Below are positions 51,344 through 61,140 of a DNA stretch of 64,000 nucleotides, in pieces. The notes beneath the pieces are model-generated. The model did no database searches and was not told the DNA's origin. It was given only the letters and a program-made list of their open reading frames with translations. Location of the stretch: the NCBI RefSeq assembly GCF_003610785.1, contig NZ_RAQQ01000001.1, positions 492,435 to 556,434 of the forward strand, read 5' to 3'. The position numbers were made by a program, and so were the translations under genes. Every line of letters starts with the position of its first letter. The stretch's first letter is position 1. Source of the DNA: Micromonospora globbae (GTDB taxonomy: Bacteria > Actinomycetota > Actinomycetes > Mycobacteriales > Micromonosporaceae).

Positions 51344-52393
51344 GTGCCCGAGCCTTCCGCCCCGCCGCCGGCCGGGCCCACCGTCGCGCCCGCGTCCATC
51401 GTGGTCACCGGCGCGTGCGAGGCGGTGCCGCTGCCGCTGCCGGGCGGGACGCCGCACCCTGACCCGGACGTGATCATTGCGGGCATCGCCGGGTGGGTCG
51501 GCTCGGCGCCGCTACGCGGCCTCGTGGCGCGCTTCGGCGGCCGGTGGCCCACCGGCGACCTCGCCGCGGTGCTCGCCGGCCTGGACGACTTCTCCGGCCG
51601 GCACTGGGACTTCCGGGGCGGGCGGGAGCGGCCCGAGGCGCGGGAACCGGACCTCCACCCGACCACCGCACGCCAGGTGCGGGACTCCGCGGCCGCGCTG
51701 GGCCTGGTCCGCGCCGTGCCGCCGGCCCTGGGCCGGTACGCCCACGTGGTCGTGCTCGGCGGGCTGGCACACGCCTGTCTGCGCCGGGTCGCGTACGCCG
51801 CCCACCTGCTGCGCCGGGGCGTGCGGGTGGCCGGTGAGGTGGCCGTGCTGGGCAGCTTCCGGCCGCTGTCCGACGCCGAGCGGCGGACACTGGCCGACGC
51901 CGGGGTCGACGGCGGCGACACCGAGGTGGACGCGCTCGACGCGGCCGTCCGGCTCGCGTTCGGGGTGACCCGGCCGGCCGAGGAGGACGGGCGGGACGCC
52001 GGGCACCCGCACCACTCCTGGTCCTCCCGCACCTACCGACCCGCCGGCGCGCCGCCGGTGCGGGTGCTGGCCGCGCCGTCCAGCGAACCGGAACGCCGTC
52101 GCGCCCACACCGCCGACACCCAGCGCTTCTGGGCCGGGCACGCGCGACTCGCACCGGCCGACGAGGTCCTGCTGGTCACGGCACCCATCTACGTGCCGTT
52201 CCAGCACGGCGACGCGCTGCGGACGCTGGCCGTGCCGTACCGCTGCGGGATCGACACGGTGGGCGTCGACCCGGCGCTGCCCGACCTGACGCGCCTGCCC
52301 GAGCCGGCGCTCACCCCCGGCCGCTACCTGCAGGAGATCCGCTCGGCGATCCGCTCCATGCGCGCCCTGCACGCCACCGTCGCGGCCGGCTGA
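51344..52393 (+). CDS. Conserved-looking protein of unknown function
   Basis: A 349-residue soluble protein I cannot place with certainty. Its middle (YAHVVVLGGLAHACLRRVAY, then LLRRGVRVAGEVAVLGSFRP) and late LLVTAPIYVPFQHGDALRTL are weakly reminiscent of DUF218/YdcF-like nucleotide-binding folds, not enough for a call. The C-terminus RYLQEIRSAIRSMRALHA is helical. GTG 51344 lies six bases after TACCAT (51332-51337), so a leaderless transcript is likely. It stands alone: divergent from the transaminase operon across 244 bp and convergent with the small PH-like gene. Confidence 0.65.
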   Translation: MPEPSAPPPAGPTVAPASIVVTGACEAVPLPLPGGTPHPDPDVIIAGIAGWVGSAPLRGLVARFGGRWPTGDLAAVLAGLDDFSGRHWDFRGGRERPEAREPDLHPTTARQVRDSAAALGLVRAVPPALGRYAHVVVLGGLAHACLRRVAYAAHLLRRGVRVAGEVAVLGSFRPLSDAERRTLADAGVDGGDTEVDALDAAVRLAFGVTRPAEEDGRDAGHPHHSWSSRTYRPAGAPPVRVLAAPSSEPERRRAHTADTQRFWAGHARLAPADEVLLVTAPIYVPFQHGDALRTLAVPYRCGIDTVGVDPALPDLTRLPEPALTPGRYLQEIRSAIRSMRALHATVAAG

Positions 52394-52493
52394 CGCGGCC
52401 GGCCGACGCGGCCGGCTGACGACGGTGGCCGAAGCGGTCGGCGGTCGCGGCTGGGTGGCGGTGTCGGCGGACGCGGCCGGCAGGCGGTTCCGG

Positions 52494-52859
52494 TCAGCGG
52501 AACCGGGCGCGGGCGACGGCCCGCGACACCTCGTCCGGATCCTCCACTTCGAGCACCAGCCGGTCGTACGGCTCTCCGTCCAGCTCGACCAGCAGCACCC
52601 GCTCGGCGCGATGCACGCACCAGAACGAGCGGCCGGTGGAACGGGAGACGAAGGTGCCCACGCGCAGCACGCCGGGCAGGTGGGCGCCCGGCAGCCGCCA
52701 GCCGCCGCCCCGCGCCACCGCCTCGGCGCGGGACACCGCTCGCACCCCGGTGACCGCGGCCGTGGGCACGACCACGCCGGCCGACAGGGCCCAGAGCCGG
52801 TCCATCCCGCTCAGCCGTACGACGAGCCGCTGGGGGTCGACCGCCAGGTGAACCGCCAC
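52494..52859 (-). CDS. Small PH-like-domain protein, unknown function
   Basis: A 121-residue all-beta-looking protein: HLAVDPQRLVVRLSGMDRLW, PGVLRVGTFVSRSTGRSFWC, VHRAERVLLVELDGEPYDRL. The strand pattern resembles bacterial PH-like domains found in short actinomycete proteins. GTG 52859 starts 13 bases after the MurD-like stop, so it is probably co-transcribed with that gene. No reaction or binding partner is known. Confidence 0.65.
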   Translation of the reverse strand: MAVHLAVDPQRLVVRLSGMDRLWALSAGVVVPTAAVTGVRAVSRAEAVARGGGWRLPGAHLPGVLRVGTFVSRSTGRSFWCVHRAERVLLVELDGEPYDRLVLEVEDPDEVSRAVARARFR

Positions 52860-52872
52860 GATCCGTCCCCGC

Positions 52873-54219
52873 TCAGCCGGCGGTGTCGCGGACGGCCTGG
52901 GCGAAGACCTCCGAGCGGTGCTCGAAGTTGCGGAACCGGCCGTAGCTCGGCGCCGCCGGCGAGAGCAGCACCACCCCGCCGGGCGGCGTCAGCTCCCGCG
53001 CCAGCCGCACCGCGTCCACCAGCTCGTCGACCACCTCGGTGCGGACCTTCGGCAGCCCAGCGAGCACCTCGACGATCCGGCGGCCGCTGTCGGGGATGCC
53101 GATGACGGTGATCTCGCGCTCGGCGAGGTGCTCCCGCAGCGGGGAGTAGTCCAACCCCCGGTCGGTGCCGCCGACGATCACCGTGAGCGGCCGCCCCTCG
53201 TACGCGTCGATGGCGTGCATGGCGGCGTACGGGCTGGTGGCGAGCGTGTCGTCGACGAACGTCAGCCCCGACGGGTCGACGATCTCGGTGAGCCGGTGGG
53301 CGAGCCCCTGGAAGCCCGCCACGGCCACGGCCAGGGTGTCGCGCCGGTCGACCACGTCCACGCCGAGCGCGTCGAGCACGGCCAGCGCCACGCAGAGGTT
53401 GCCCTCGTTGTGCCGGCCCACCAGCGGCAGCACGGCGCGCGGGAAGAGCGGCTCGTCGGCGAGGTGGAACCAGGGCGTCCCGTCCGGGCCGCTCGCGACG
53501 TGCACGCTGTCGGGCCGCCCGGCACGGACGGCCGCCCGGTCGCCCAGTTCGACGGCGAGGCGCGGGTCGTTGCCGTTGACCACCACGGTCCGCGGCCCGT
53601 ACGCGATCAGGTTCAGCTTGTCCCGGTAGTACTCGGCCTCCCCGCCGTGCGCGTCGAGGTGCTCCGGGAAGAGGGCGGTGACCACCGCGACCCGCGGTGA
53701 GTCGGTCAGGTCGCTGCACTGGTAGCTGGACAGCTCCAGCACGTACAGGTCGGCCTCGGGCAGGTCCAGCGTGGGCACCCCGATGTTGCCGCCGAAGACG
53801 TTCGGCCGGTCCACGGCGTTCAGCAGGTGGCTGATGAGGCTGGACGTGGTGCTCTTGCCCTTGCTGCCGGTGACCCCGACGGTCCGGTCGGCGTGGTCGG
53901 CCATCCAGAGCGCCGTACCCTGCGTGATCGTGACGCCGCGGCGCCGCAGCTCGACCAGCCACGGGTGGGTCTGCGGCACCCCCGGCGAGCGGACCACCAC
54001 GTCGGCGGCGGCCAGCCGCTCGAAGCCCTCCTCGCCGGTGACCAGCGGCGCCGCCTCGGCCAGCGGCCCGTCCCAGGGCAGCGAGAGGAAGTTGGCGCTG
54101 TCGTCGACGGCCACCAGCCGCGCCGGCCCGTGCGCGGCGATCGCGGTCACGGCCGCCCGGCCCTCCCGGCCGGTGCCCCAGACGGCGACGGAACGTCCGC
54201 GCAGGTCAGACAGGCGCAC
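52873..54219 (-). CDS. murD2: MurD2-type UDP-MurNAc-L-Ala:L-glutamate ligase (MurD homologue)
   Basis: A 448-residue Mur ligase. The N-terminal Rossmann part is SVAVWGTGREGRAAVTAI, the ATP loop VTGSKGKSTTSSLISHLL, the central NLIAYGPRTVVVNGNDPRLA and the C-terminal FVDDTLATSPYAAMHAI and GGTDRGLDYS. Standard MurD adds D-Glu; next to murL, the known alternative is MurD2, which adds L-Glu that MurL then epimerises. This gene is divergent from a MurL homologue, so MurD2 is inferred by context. GTG 54219 has GGAGGAG eight bases upstream; the longer frame to 54282 is not conserved. Confidence 0.82.
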   Translation of the reverse strand: MRLSDLRGRSVAVWGTGREGRAAVTAIAAHGPARLVAVDDSANFLSLPWDGPLAEAAPLVTGEEGFERLAAADVVVRSPGVPQTHPWLVELRRRGVTITQGTALWMADHADRTVGVTGSKGKSTTSSLISHLLNAVDRPNVFGGNIGVPTLDLPEADLYVLELSSYQCSDLTDSPRVAVVTALFPEHLDAHGGEAEYYRDKLNLIAYGPRTVVVNGNDPRLAVELGDRAAVRAGRPDSVHVASGPDGTPWFHLADEPLFPRAVLPLVGRHNEGNLCVALAVLDALGVDVVDRRDTLAVAVAGFQGLAHRLTEIVDPSGLTFVDDTLATSPYAAMHAIDAYEGRPLTVIVGGTDRGLDYSPLREHLAEREITVIGIPDSGRRIVEVLAGLPKVRTEVVDELVDAVRLARELTPPGGVVLLSPAAPSYGRFRNFEHRSEVFAQAVRDTAG

Positions 54220-54311
54220 AGGTGATCTCCTCCGGAGCGGGACGGTACAGGACGGAGCGGGTGCCGCGGCGCGGTCCGGCACAGCCGGGCACGGCCGGAC
54301 GAACCAGGGCC

Positions 54312-54317
54312 TAGTAT
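54312..54317 (+). promoter_or_regulatory. -10 element of a probably leaderless murL transcript
   Basis: TAGTAT ends exactly six bases before the GTG at 54323, and no Shine-Dalgarno sequence is present. The -35 region is not recognisable. Confidence 0.5.
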
Positions 54318-54322
54318 GGCGT

Positions 54323-55675
54323 GTGCGCTACGAGCAACTGCGGCGGATGGACGCCTTCGCATTCCCGTCCTACTCGATCGACCTCTCGACCGGCGAGGCG
54401 TTGTTCGACTACGCGCTGACCGGTCCCGCCGGTGAACAGCGGTTCACCGAGGTGGTCACGTTCCCGCTGCCCGAGGCGCCGCCGTCGGATGAGACGGTCG
54501 CCGCGCTCGGCCGCGTCCTGGAACTGCTGCACGTCGTGGCCGGGGTCAGCTACTACAAGGTCGCCGCGCCGGGCCGGCTCGTGCTGCCGGCGCCGCTGGG
54601 GCCGGCCGCCACCGAACTGGTGACGGCCGTCTACACGAAGGGCCTCGGGGAGTACGCGTACCGTAACCAGCTGCCGCACGTGCTGGACCTCACGCCGGAG
54701 GTCCCGGACGGGTCGGTCAAGCCGCCGGCGCCGCTGGACAACTCCGACCGGCGGCCGCTGTCGGCCGTCGGGGGCGGAAAGGACTCGATCGTCACGCTGG
54801 AGGCGCTGCGGCGCGCCGGCTTCGACCCCGTGCCGTTCTCGGTCAACCCCAACCACGTGATCGTGTCCGTGAACGAGGCGTCCGGGCTCGCCCCGCTCGC
54901 GGCCCGCCGGCGGATCGACCCGGTCCTGTTCGAGCTGAACGCCGCCGGCGCCCGCAACGGGCACATCCCGGTCACCGCGATCAACTCCCTGATCGCCGTC
55001 GCCACCTCGGTGCTGCACGGGCTCGGGCCGGTGGTGATGTCCAACGAGCGCTCCGCGTCCGACCCGAACCTGATCTGGAACGGTCACGAGATCAACCACC
55101 AGTGGTCGAAGGGGGTCGAGGCGGAGGGTCTGCTCCGGGCGGCGCTCACCGAGCACGCGGGGCTCGCCGAGCCGTACTTCTCGCTGCTGCGACCGCTGTC
55201 GGAGCTGCACATCGCCCGGCTGTTCGCCGGCATCGACCGCTACGACGACGTGGTGACCAGCTGCAACGCGGCGTTCAAGCTGCGCGACGCGAGCGAGCGC
55301 TGGTGCCGGGACTGCCCGAAGTGCCGGTTCGTGTTCCTGGCCCTGGCGCCGTTCATGTCGCGGGAGCGGATCACCCACATCTTCGGCGGTGACCTGCTCG
55401 CCGACGAGGCCCAGATTCCCGGCTACCGGGAGCTGCTGGGCGTGGACGGGCACAAGCCGTTCGAGTGCGTCGGCGAGGTGGAGGAGTCGGTCGTGGCGTT
55501 GAGCCTGCTCGCCGAGCAGGACCAGTGGCGCGACGCCCCGGTGGTGCGCGCCCTCGTGGACGCCGTACCCGAGACGGCCTGGTCGACGGTGGCCACCTCG
55601 GACGTCTTCACCCCCGGCGGCGGCCCGAGCCACGTGCCGCCCGCGTACGCCAAGGCCCTGACAACCCTGACCTGA
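54323..55675 (+). CDS. murL: UDP-MurNAc-L-Ala-L-glutamate epimerase
   Basis: A 450-residue protein recognised as MurL, described from Xanthomonas with a Micromonospora homologue. The PP-loop-like LSAVGGGKDSIVTLEALRRA (ATP binding), VSVNEASGLAPLAARRR, VVMSNERSASDPNLIWNG, HEINHQWSKG and the cysteine pair WCRDCPKCRFVFLAL are visible. It epimerises the terminal L-Glu of UDP-MurNAc-L-Ala-L-Glu to D-Glu using ATP, allowing peptidoglycan synthesis without free D-glutamate. It is divergent from the MurD2-type gene, the same functional pairing as in Xanthomonas. The start is a leaderless-looking GTG; an ATG 12 codons later is possible. Confidence 0.85.
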   Translation: MRYEQLRRMDAFAFPSYSIDLSTGEALFDYALTGPAGEQRFTEVVTFPLPEAPPSDETVAALGRVLELLHVVAGVSYYKVAAPGRLVLPAPLGPAATELVTAVYTKGLGEYAYRNQLPHVLDLTPEVPDGSVKPPAPLDNSDRRPLSAVGGGKDSIVTLEALRRAGFDPVPFSVNPNHVIVSVNEASGLAPLAARRRIDPVLFELNAAGARNGHIPVTAINSLIAVATSVLHGLGPVVMSNERSASDPNLIWNGHEINHQWSKGVEAEGLLRAALTEHAGLAEPYFSLLRPLSELHIARLFAGIDRYDDVVTSCNAAFKLRDASERWCRDCPKCRFVFLALAPFMSRERITHIFGGDLLADEAQIPGYRELLGVDGHKPFECVGEVEESVVALSLLAEQDQWRDAPVVRALVDAVPETAWSTVATSDVFTPGGGPSHVPPAYAKALTTLT

Positions 55676-55758
55676 CCGGATCCGCCGGCGCCCCGGCCGG
55701 GGCGGGTTCCGCCGCGTGCGGGGCGGGTTCCGCCGGCGTGCGCTGCGGGCTCCGCCGC

Positions 55759-55817
55759 GTGATCATGAAGTTATCGCCCTCGGGGACGGCGTGTCGCGGC
55801 AATAACTTCATGATCAC
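55759..55817. repeat. Large intergenic palindrome, GATCATGAAGTTAT type
   Basis: Perfect 16-bp arms GTGATCATGAAGTTAT (55759-55774) and ATAACTTCATGATCAC (55802-55817) around a 27-base GC-rich spacer, in the convergent gap between murL and the PucR gene. Imperfect GCGGGGCGGGTTCCGCC repeats precede it (about 55690-55755). It is AT-rich compared with everything around it and related to the copies at 31910 and 63485. Confidence 0.8.
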
Positions 55818-55862
55818 CGGGGCGAGGGCCGGGCCCGGGCCCGGCCGGGTTCGGTGGGGTGG

Positions 55863-57794
55863 TCAGGGGGTGCGGATGGCGTCGAGGGCCAGCAGGGCCA
55901 CGTGCAGGCTGAGGCAGGCGTCGACCGAGTCGAGGTCCACGTCGAGGATGCGGCCGATGCGCGCCAGCCGCTCGTAGAAGGCGGGCCGGGACAGGTGGGC
56001 GGCGGTGGCCGCCGCCGACTTGTTGCGGCCCTGTTCGAGGTACGCGCGCAGCGTGTCGAGCAGCTGCTCCCGGGGGTGCTGCGCGTCGTACGCGAGCAGC
56101 GCGCCGAGTTCGCGTTCCACGAACGTCTGCACCCGGGGCTCGTCGCGCAGGAGGTGCAGCAGCCCGGCGAGCCCCACGTGCGGCAGCCGGAAGATGGGCA
56201 GGTCCCGGCGGTCCCGCCGCGCGGCGTCGGCGATCTGCCGCGCCTCGACGAGCGAGCGGCGGGCCTCCCGCAGGCTGCTCACACCCGATCCGGCCGCGAT
56301 GATCACCGGGCACGGCCGGCCGTGCTCGCGCGGGCCCCGGTGCCGGTCGCCGCGGTGGTCCGCGCCGCCCGGCCGGCCCAGGGCACGCCCGCCCTGCCGG
56401 GGCACCGGCTCGGGCCGGGCCGGCGCGTCGGGGTGTGGCGCCGTCTCCGGCCGGTGCTCGTCGACCCGCGACGCCCCGTCCGGACGACCCGCGGGGGCGT
56501 CGACGCGGCCCCGGCGCAGTGCGGCCGCGAACGCCGCGAGGGCCCGTTCCTCGGCGGCGGCGTCCGGCAGGGCGATCAGGGCACCGACCGCGTGGTCGTC
56601 GACCGCGCTGGTCAGCGCGACGAGCTTCGCCTCGCGGAGCGCCTGCTCGACGGCCTCGGCGAGGTCCCGCAACCGGGCCGCGCCGCTGGCCGGGACGGCC
56701 TCCCCGAGGTCACCGGTCGACACGGCGTCGCCGCCGGGGTCGTCGGCACGGAACCGCACCATGACCCCGACCAGGTGCCGCCGTTCCAGCGCCACGCCGA
56801 GCGCCTTGGCGCGGAGCGCCACCTCGTCGACGGGCCGCGCGTGGTCGAGCAGGGCGGTGAGCAGCGTCCGGTGGATCTGCCGTTCCAGCCCTTCGGCGTC
56901 CCGGCGGATCAGCCGGCCCAGTGCCAGCGTGGAGGCGGCCCGCTCGACCAGGATCGTGAGCCGGGTCGGCGGCACGAACGGCGACCGCGCCTCCTCGCGC
57001 CGGACGGGCCGGACACCGGGTGCGGTGAGAAACCGGCTCGGGCGGCCCGAGGTGAGGTCGCCGCCGGCCGGCCAGCGCAGCAGCAGCCGGCCCCAGTCCT
57101 GTCCCCGCGCACCGACCGCGGTGACGAGCCACCCGTTGTCCGGGTCGTACGCGGTCCGCCCGGTGGGCCGGATCCGCCGCGAGTGCTGCTCCCAGCCGTC
57201 CAGCAGCAGCTCGGCGCTCTCCCCCGCCGGGTCGTACGCGAGCACCTGCCGGGAGAGGTTCTCCAGCACCACCGGGCAGCCGGACAGCTCGGCGGCCTGC
57301 CGCACCACCTCACCCGGACCGGCGCCCTCCACCGACAGCTCGGTGAACCGCTGGTGGATCTCCTCGGTGGCGCGCAGCTCGGTGAGCTGGGCGTCGACGA
57401 TCAGCGCGTGCACCGCCTCGGTGATCCGCACGAACGGGGTGGCCCGCCGCAGCTCGACCAGCGGCAGCCCGCGCCGTTCGGCGGCGGCGACCATGACCCG
57501 GGGAACGCCGTTGACGTACCGGCGGCCCAGCTCGACGACGAGGCCGGAGACGCCCACGTCCGCGAGGTCGCCGATGAACGCCCGCAGGCCCGCGTCGTCC
57601 GCGGGGAGGCCGATGCCGGTGGTGAGCACGAGTTCCCCGCCGCCGAGCAGGCTGGCGATGTCCGGTACCTCGGCCACGTGCACCCAGCGGACCAACCGGT
57701 CGATTCCGGCGTCTCCCGCCACGAGGCGCGGGGCGCCGCGGCGGACCGGGTCCAGGGCGAGGACCTCACGCACGGTAGGGAACACGGGCGTCAC
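55863..57794 (-). CDS. PucR-family transcriptional regulator
   Basis: A 643-residue regulator: N-terminal PucR domain (TVREVLALDPVRRGAPRLVA, WVHVAEVPDIASLLGGGELV), central GGDEF-like CdaR domain, and C-terminal PucR-type HTH (LLDTLRAYLEQGRNKSAAAT, HLSRPAFYERLARIGRIL). A low-complexity Pro/Arg/Gly insert (about 440-490) interrupts the middle and reads as a recent expansion. GTG 57794 has GGAGGG upstream. PucR proteins often control purine, beta-alanine or GABA catabolism; the transaminase-mmsA operon 5 kb away is a possible target but the link is speculative. Confidence 0.88.
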   Translation of the reverse strand: MTPVFPTVREVLALDPVRRGAPRLVAGDAGIDRLVRWVHVAEVPDIASLLGGGELVLTTGIGLPADDAGLRAFIGDLADVGVSGLVVELGRRYVNGVPRVMVAAAERRGLPLVELRRATPFVRITEAVHALIVDAQLTELRATEEIHQRFTELSVEGAGPGEVVRQAAELSGCPVVLENLSRQVLAYDPAGESAELLLDGWEQHSRRIRPTGRTAYDPDNGWLVTAVGARGQDWGRLLLRWPAGGDLTSGRPSRFLTAPGVRPVRREEARSPFVPPTRLTILVERAASTLALGRLIRRDAEGLERQIHRTLLTALLDHARPVDEVALRAKALGVALERRHLVGVMVRFRADDPGGDAVSTGDLGEAVPASGAARLRDLAEAVEQALREAKLVALTSAVDDHAVGALIALPDAAAEERALAAFAAALRRGRVDAPAGRPDGASRVDEHRPETAPHPDAPARPEPVPRQGGRALGRPGGADHRGDRHRGPREHGRPCPVIIAAGSGVSSLREARRSLVEARQIADAARRDRRDLPIFRLPHVGLAGLLHLLRDEPRVQTFVERELGALLAYDAQHPREQLLDTLRAYLEQGRNKSAAATAAHLSRPAFYERLARIGRILDVDLDSVDACLSLHVALLALDAIRTP

Positions 57795-57834
57795 GCTACC
57801 CTCCGTGACGCCCGCGGCGGAAACCCCGGGTCGG

Positions 57835-58644
57835 TCAGAGCGGGTCGTCGCGCCCCAGTTCCCAGCAGGCCACGGCGGTGGCGGCGGCCACGTTGAGGGA
57901 GTCGACGCCGCGCCGCATGGGGATCACCACCCGTACGTCGGACGCGTCCATCGCGGCACGGGTCAGCCCGGCCCCCTCCGCGCCGAGCAGCAACGCCGCC
58001 CGGGCCCGTTGCGCCGGCTCCAGCCGCTGGATCGGCACGGCGTCCGGCGCCGGCGTCATGGCGAGCACGGTGAAGCCCGCCGCCCGGACCTCCGCCAGCC
58101 CGGCGGGCCAGGGTTCCAGCCGCGCGTACGGTACGGCGAACACCTCGCCCATGCTGACCCGGACGCTGCGCCGGTAGAGCGGGTCGGCGCACGACGGGGA
58201 GAGCAGGACCGCGTCCACCCCGAGCGCGGCCACCGCCCGGAAGATCGCGCCGAGGTTGGTGTGGTTGTTGACGTCCTCGAGGATCACCACCCGGCGGGCG
58301 GCTGCGAGCACCTCGGCCGCCGTGGGCAGCGGCCGGCGCCGGAAGGAGGCCAGCACGCCCCGGTGGACGTGGAAGCCGGTGGCCCGTTGCAGCACCTCCT
58401 GGCTGGCGGCGTAGACCGGCGCGTCCCCGGTGTCCAGGTCGGCGAGCTGGTCGATCCGCTTGGCATCGACGAGGTACGACCGGGGCGGGTAGCCGGCCCG
58501 CAGCGCCCGCCGCAGCACCAGCTCCCCCTCGGCGATGAACAGGCCGTGCGGGGGCTCCCAGCGGGTGCGCAGCTCGACGTCGGTCAGCGCGCGGTAGTCG
58601 GCGATCCGCTCGTCGTCCGGGTCGGTGATCTCGTGGACGGGCAC
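57835..58644 (-). CDS. TrmH/SpoU-family RNA methyltransferase
   Basis: A 269-residue SPOUT methyltransferase. An N-terminal substrate-binding domain (GLFIAEGELVLRRALRAGYP) is followed by the knot: VVILEDVNNHTNLGAIFRAV (motif 1, Asn/Arg catalytic region), ALLLGAEGAGLTRAAM (motif 2) and VVIPMRRGVDSLNVAAATAV (motif 3, SAM binding). It probably 2'-O-methylates a ribose in tRNA or rRNA; the exact site is unknown. GTG 58644 gives the natural N-terminus. It is 40 bases upstream of the PucR gene on the same strand. Confidence 0.92.
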   Translation of the reverse strand: MPVHEITDPDDERIADYRALTDVELRTRWEPPHGLFIAEGELVLRRALRAGYPPRSYLVDAKRIDQLADLDTGDAPVYAASQEVLQRATGFHVHRGVLASFRRRPLPTAAEVLAAARRVVILEDVNNHTNLGAIFRAVAALGVDAVLLSPSCADPLYRRSVRVSMGEVFAVPYARLEPWPAGLAEVRAAGFTVLAMTPAPDAVPIQRLEPAQRARAALLLGAEGAGLTRAAMDASDVRVVIPMRRGVDSLNVAAATAVACWELGRDDPL

Positions 58645-58847
58645 CCGACGATTCTGCCGGACGCCGGCGGCGCGGCCCGATGGCCCCGAGTCACGGTCGG
58701 CTGCGCGTCGACGGCACCCGATTTCCGGAAAAGTTCCGGTCCACCGTCGCCCACCACGACGCCCGTCGATCCGTGAACTCCCTCGTCAGAGGCCCGATCA
58801 GGGCGGCGTGTCCGGCCGGGCGCCGGACACGCGTCCGCGTCAGGGGG

Positions 58848-60398
<1,551 letters not shown>

Positions 60399-60407
60399 CC
60401 CGCGGCG

Positions 60408-60443
60408 GCGCCGGTGCGGTGGGTCGTACCCCCGCACCGGCGC
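60408..60443. terminator. Terminator between xylanase and DHFR-like genes
   Basis: Arms GCGCCGGTGCGG / CCGCACCGGCGC (12 bp) with an inner GGGT/ACCC extension around CGT; one bulged T. It serves two convergent genes. Confidence 0.82.
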
Positions 60444-60452
60444 GTCGCCGGG

Positions 60453-61013
60453 TCACCGTGCCGGCTCGTAGCGCAGCAGGACGGAGCAGGAGTCGAAGGG
60501 ACGGCTCTCGACGAGGCGCAGCCCGAGCCGCTCCTTGTCGAGGAAGACCGGCTGGCCGCCGCCGAGCACCACCGGGTGCACGACGATCAGGTACTCGTCG
60601 ACCAGACCCAGCCCGGTGAGCGCGGAGGCCAGGTTCGAGCCACCGGTGAGCAGCAGGTCGTCGCCCGGCTCCTCCTTCAGGGCGGTGATCTCGGCCGCGA
60701 GGTCCCGGTGGCCGACGACCCGGGCGCCCTCGGCGTCGGGCAGCGTCCGGGAGACGACGATCTTCGGCTTCGCCCGCCAGATCGGCGCGAACGCGAGGTC
60801 GTGCGGGTCCTTCGAGATCGACTCCGCCCGCGGCCAGTAGAACGACATCAGCTCCCAGACCCGCCGCCCGTAGAGGAAGGCGCCGGCCCGTTCGCTCAGC
60901 TCACGGGACCACGCCGACAGCTCCGGCCCCATCTGCGGCCAGTCGAACTCGCCGTTCGGACCCTGGATGTAGCCGTCGACGGACTGGTGCACGAAGTAGA
61001 CGATCTTGCGCAT
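60453..61013 (-). CDS. Dihydrofolate reductase-family (RibD C-terminal) protein
   Basis: A 186-residue NADPH-dependent reductase-fold protein: RKIVYFVHQSVDGYIQGPNG at the start, AFLYGRRVWELMSFYW, KIVVSRTLP, DDLLLTGGSNLASALTGLGL and EYLIVVHPVVLGGGQPVF. Such stand-alone RibD_C proteins are common in actinomycetes and rarely have a known substrate; true folate or riboflavin activity is unproven. ATG 61013 has GGAGGAG upstream. It is transcribed after the penicillin-binding-protein gene on the same strand, 127 bp apart. Confidence 0.88.
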   Translation of the reverse strand: MRKIVYFVHQSVDGYIQGPNGEFDWPQMGPELSAWSRELSERAGAFLYGRRVWELMSFYWPRAESISKDPHDLAFAPIWRAKPKIVVSRTLPDAEGARVVGHRDLAAEITALKEEPGDDLLLTGGSNLASALTGLGLVDEYLIVVHPVVLGGGQPVFLDKERLGLRLVESRPFDSCSVLLRYEPAR

Positions 61014-61140
61014 GGTTGCTCCTCCGGTGCGGTACGCCCCCGGCGGGGACGTTCTCACCCGGTGGTCGGAGCCACCGCACGCGATCCGACAGGACGGCCG
61101 AACTTTCTCCGCGATTTTTTCCGGCGGCCGCCGGGCGGGA

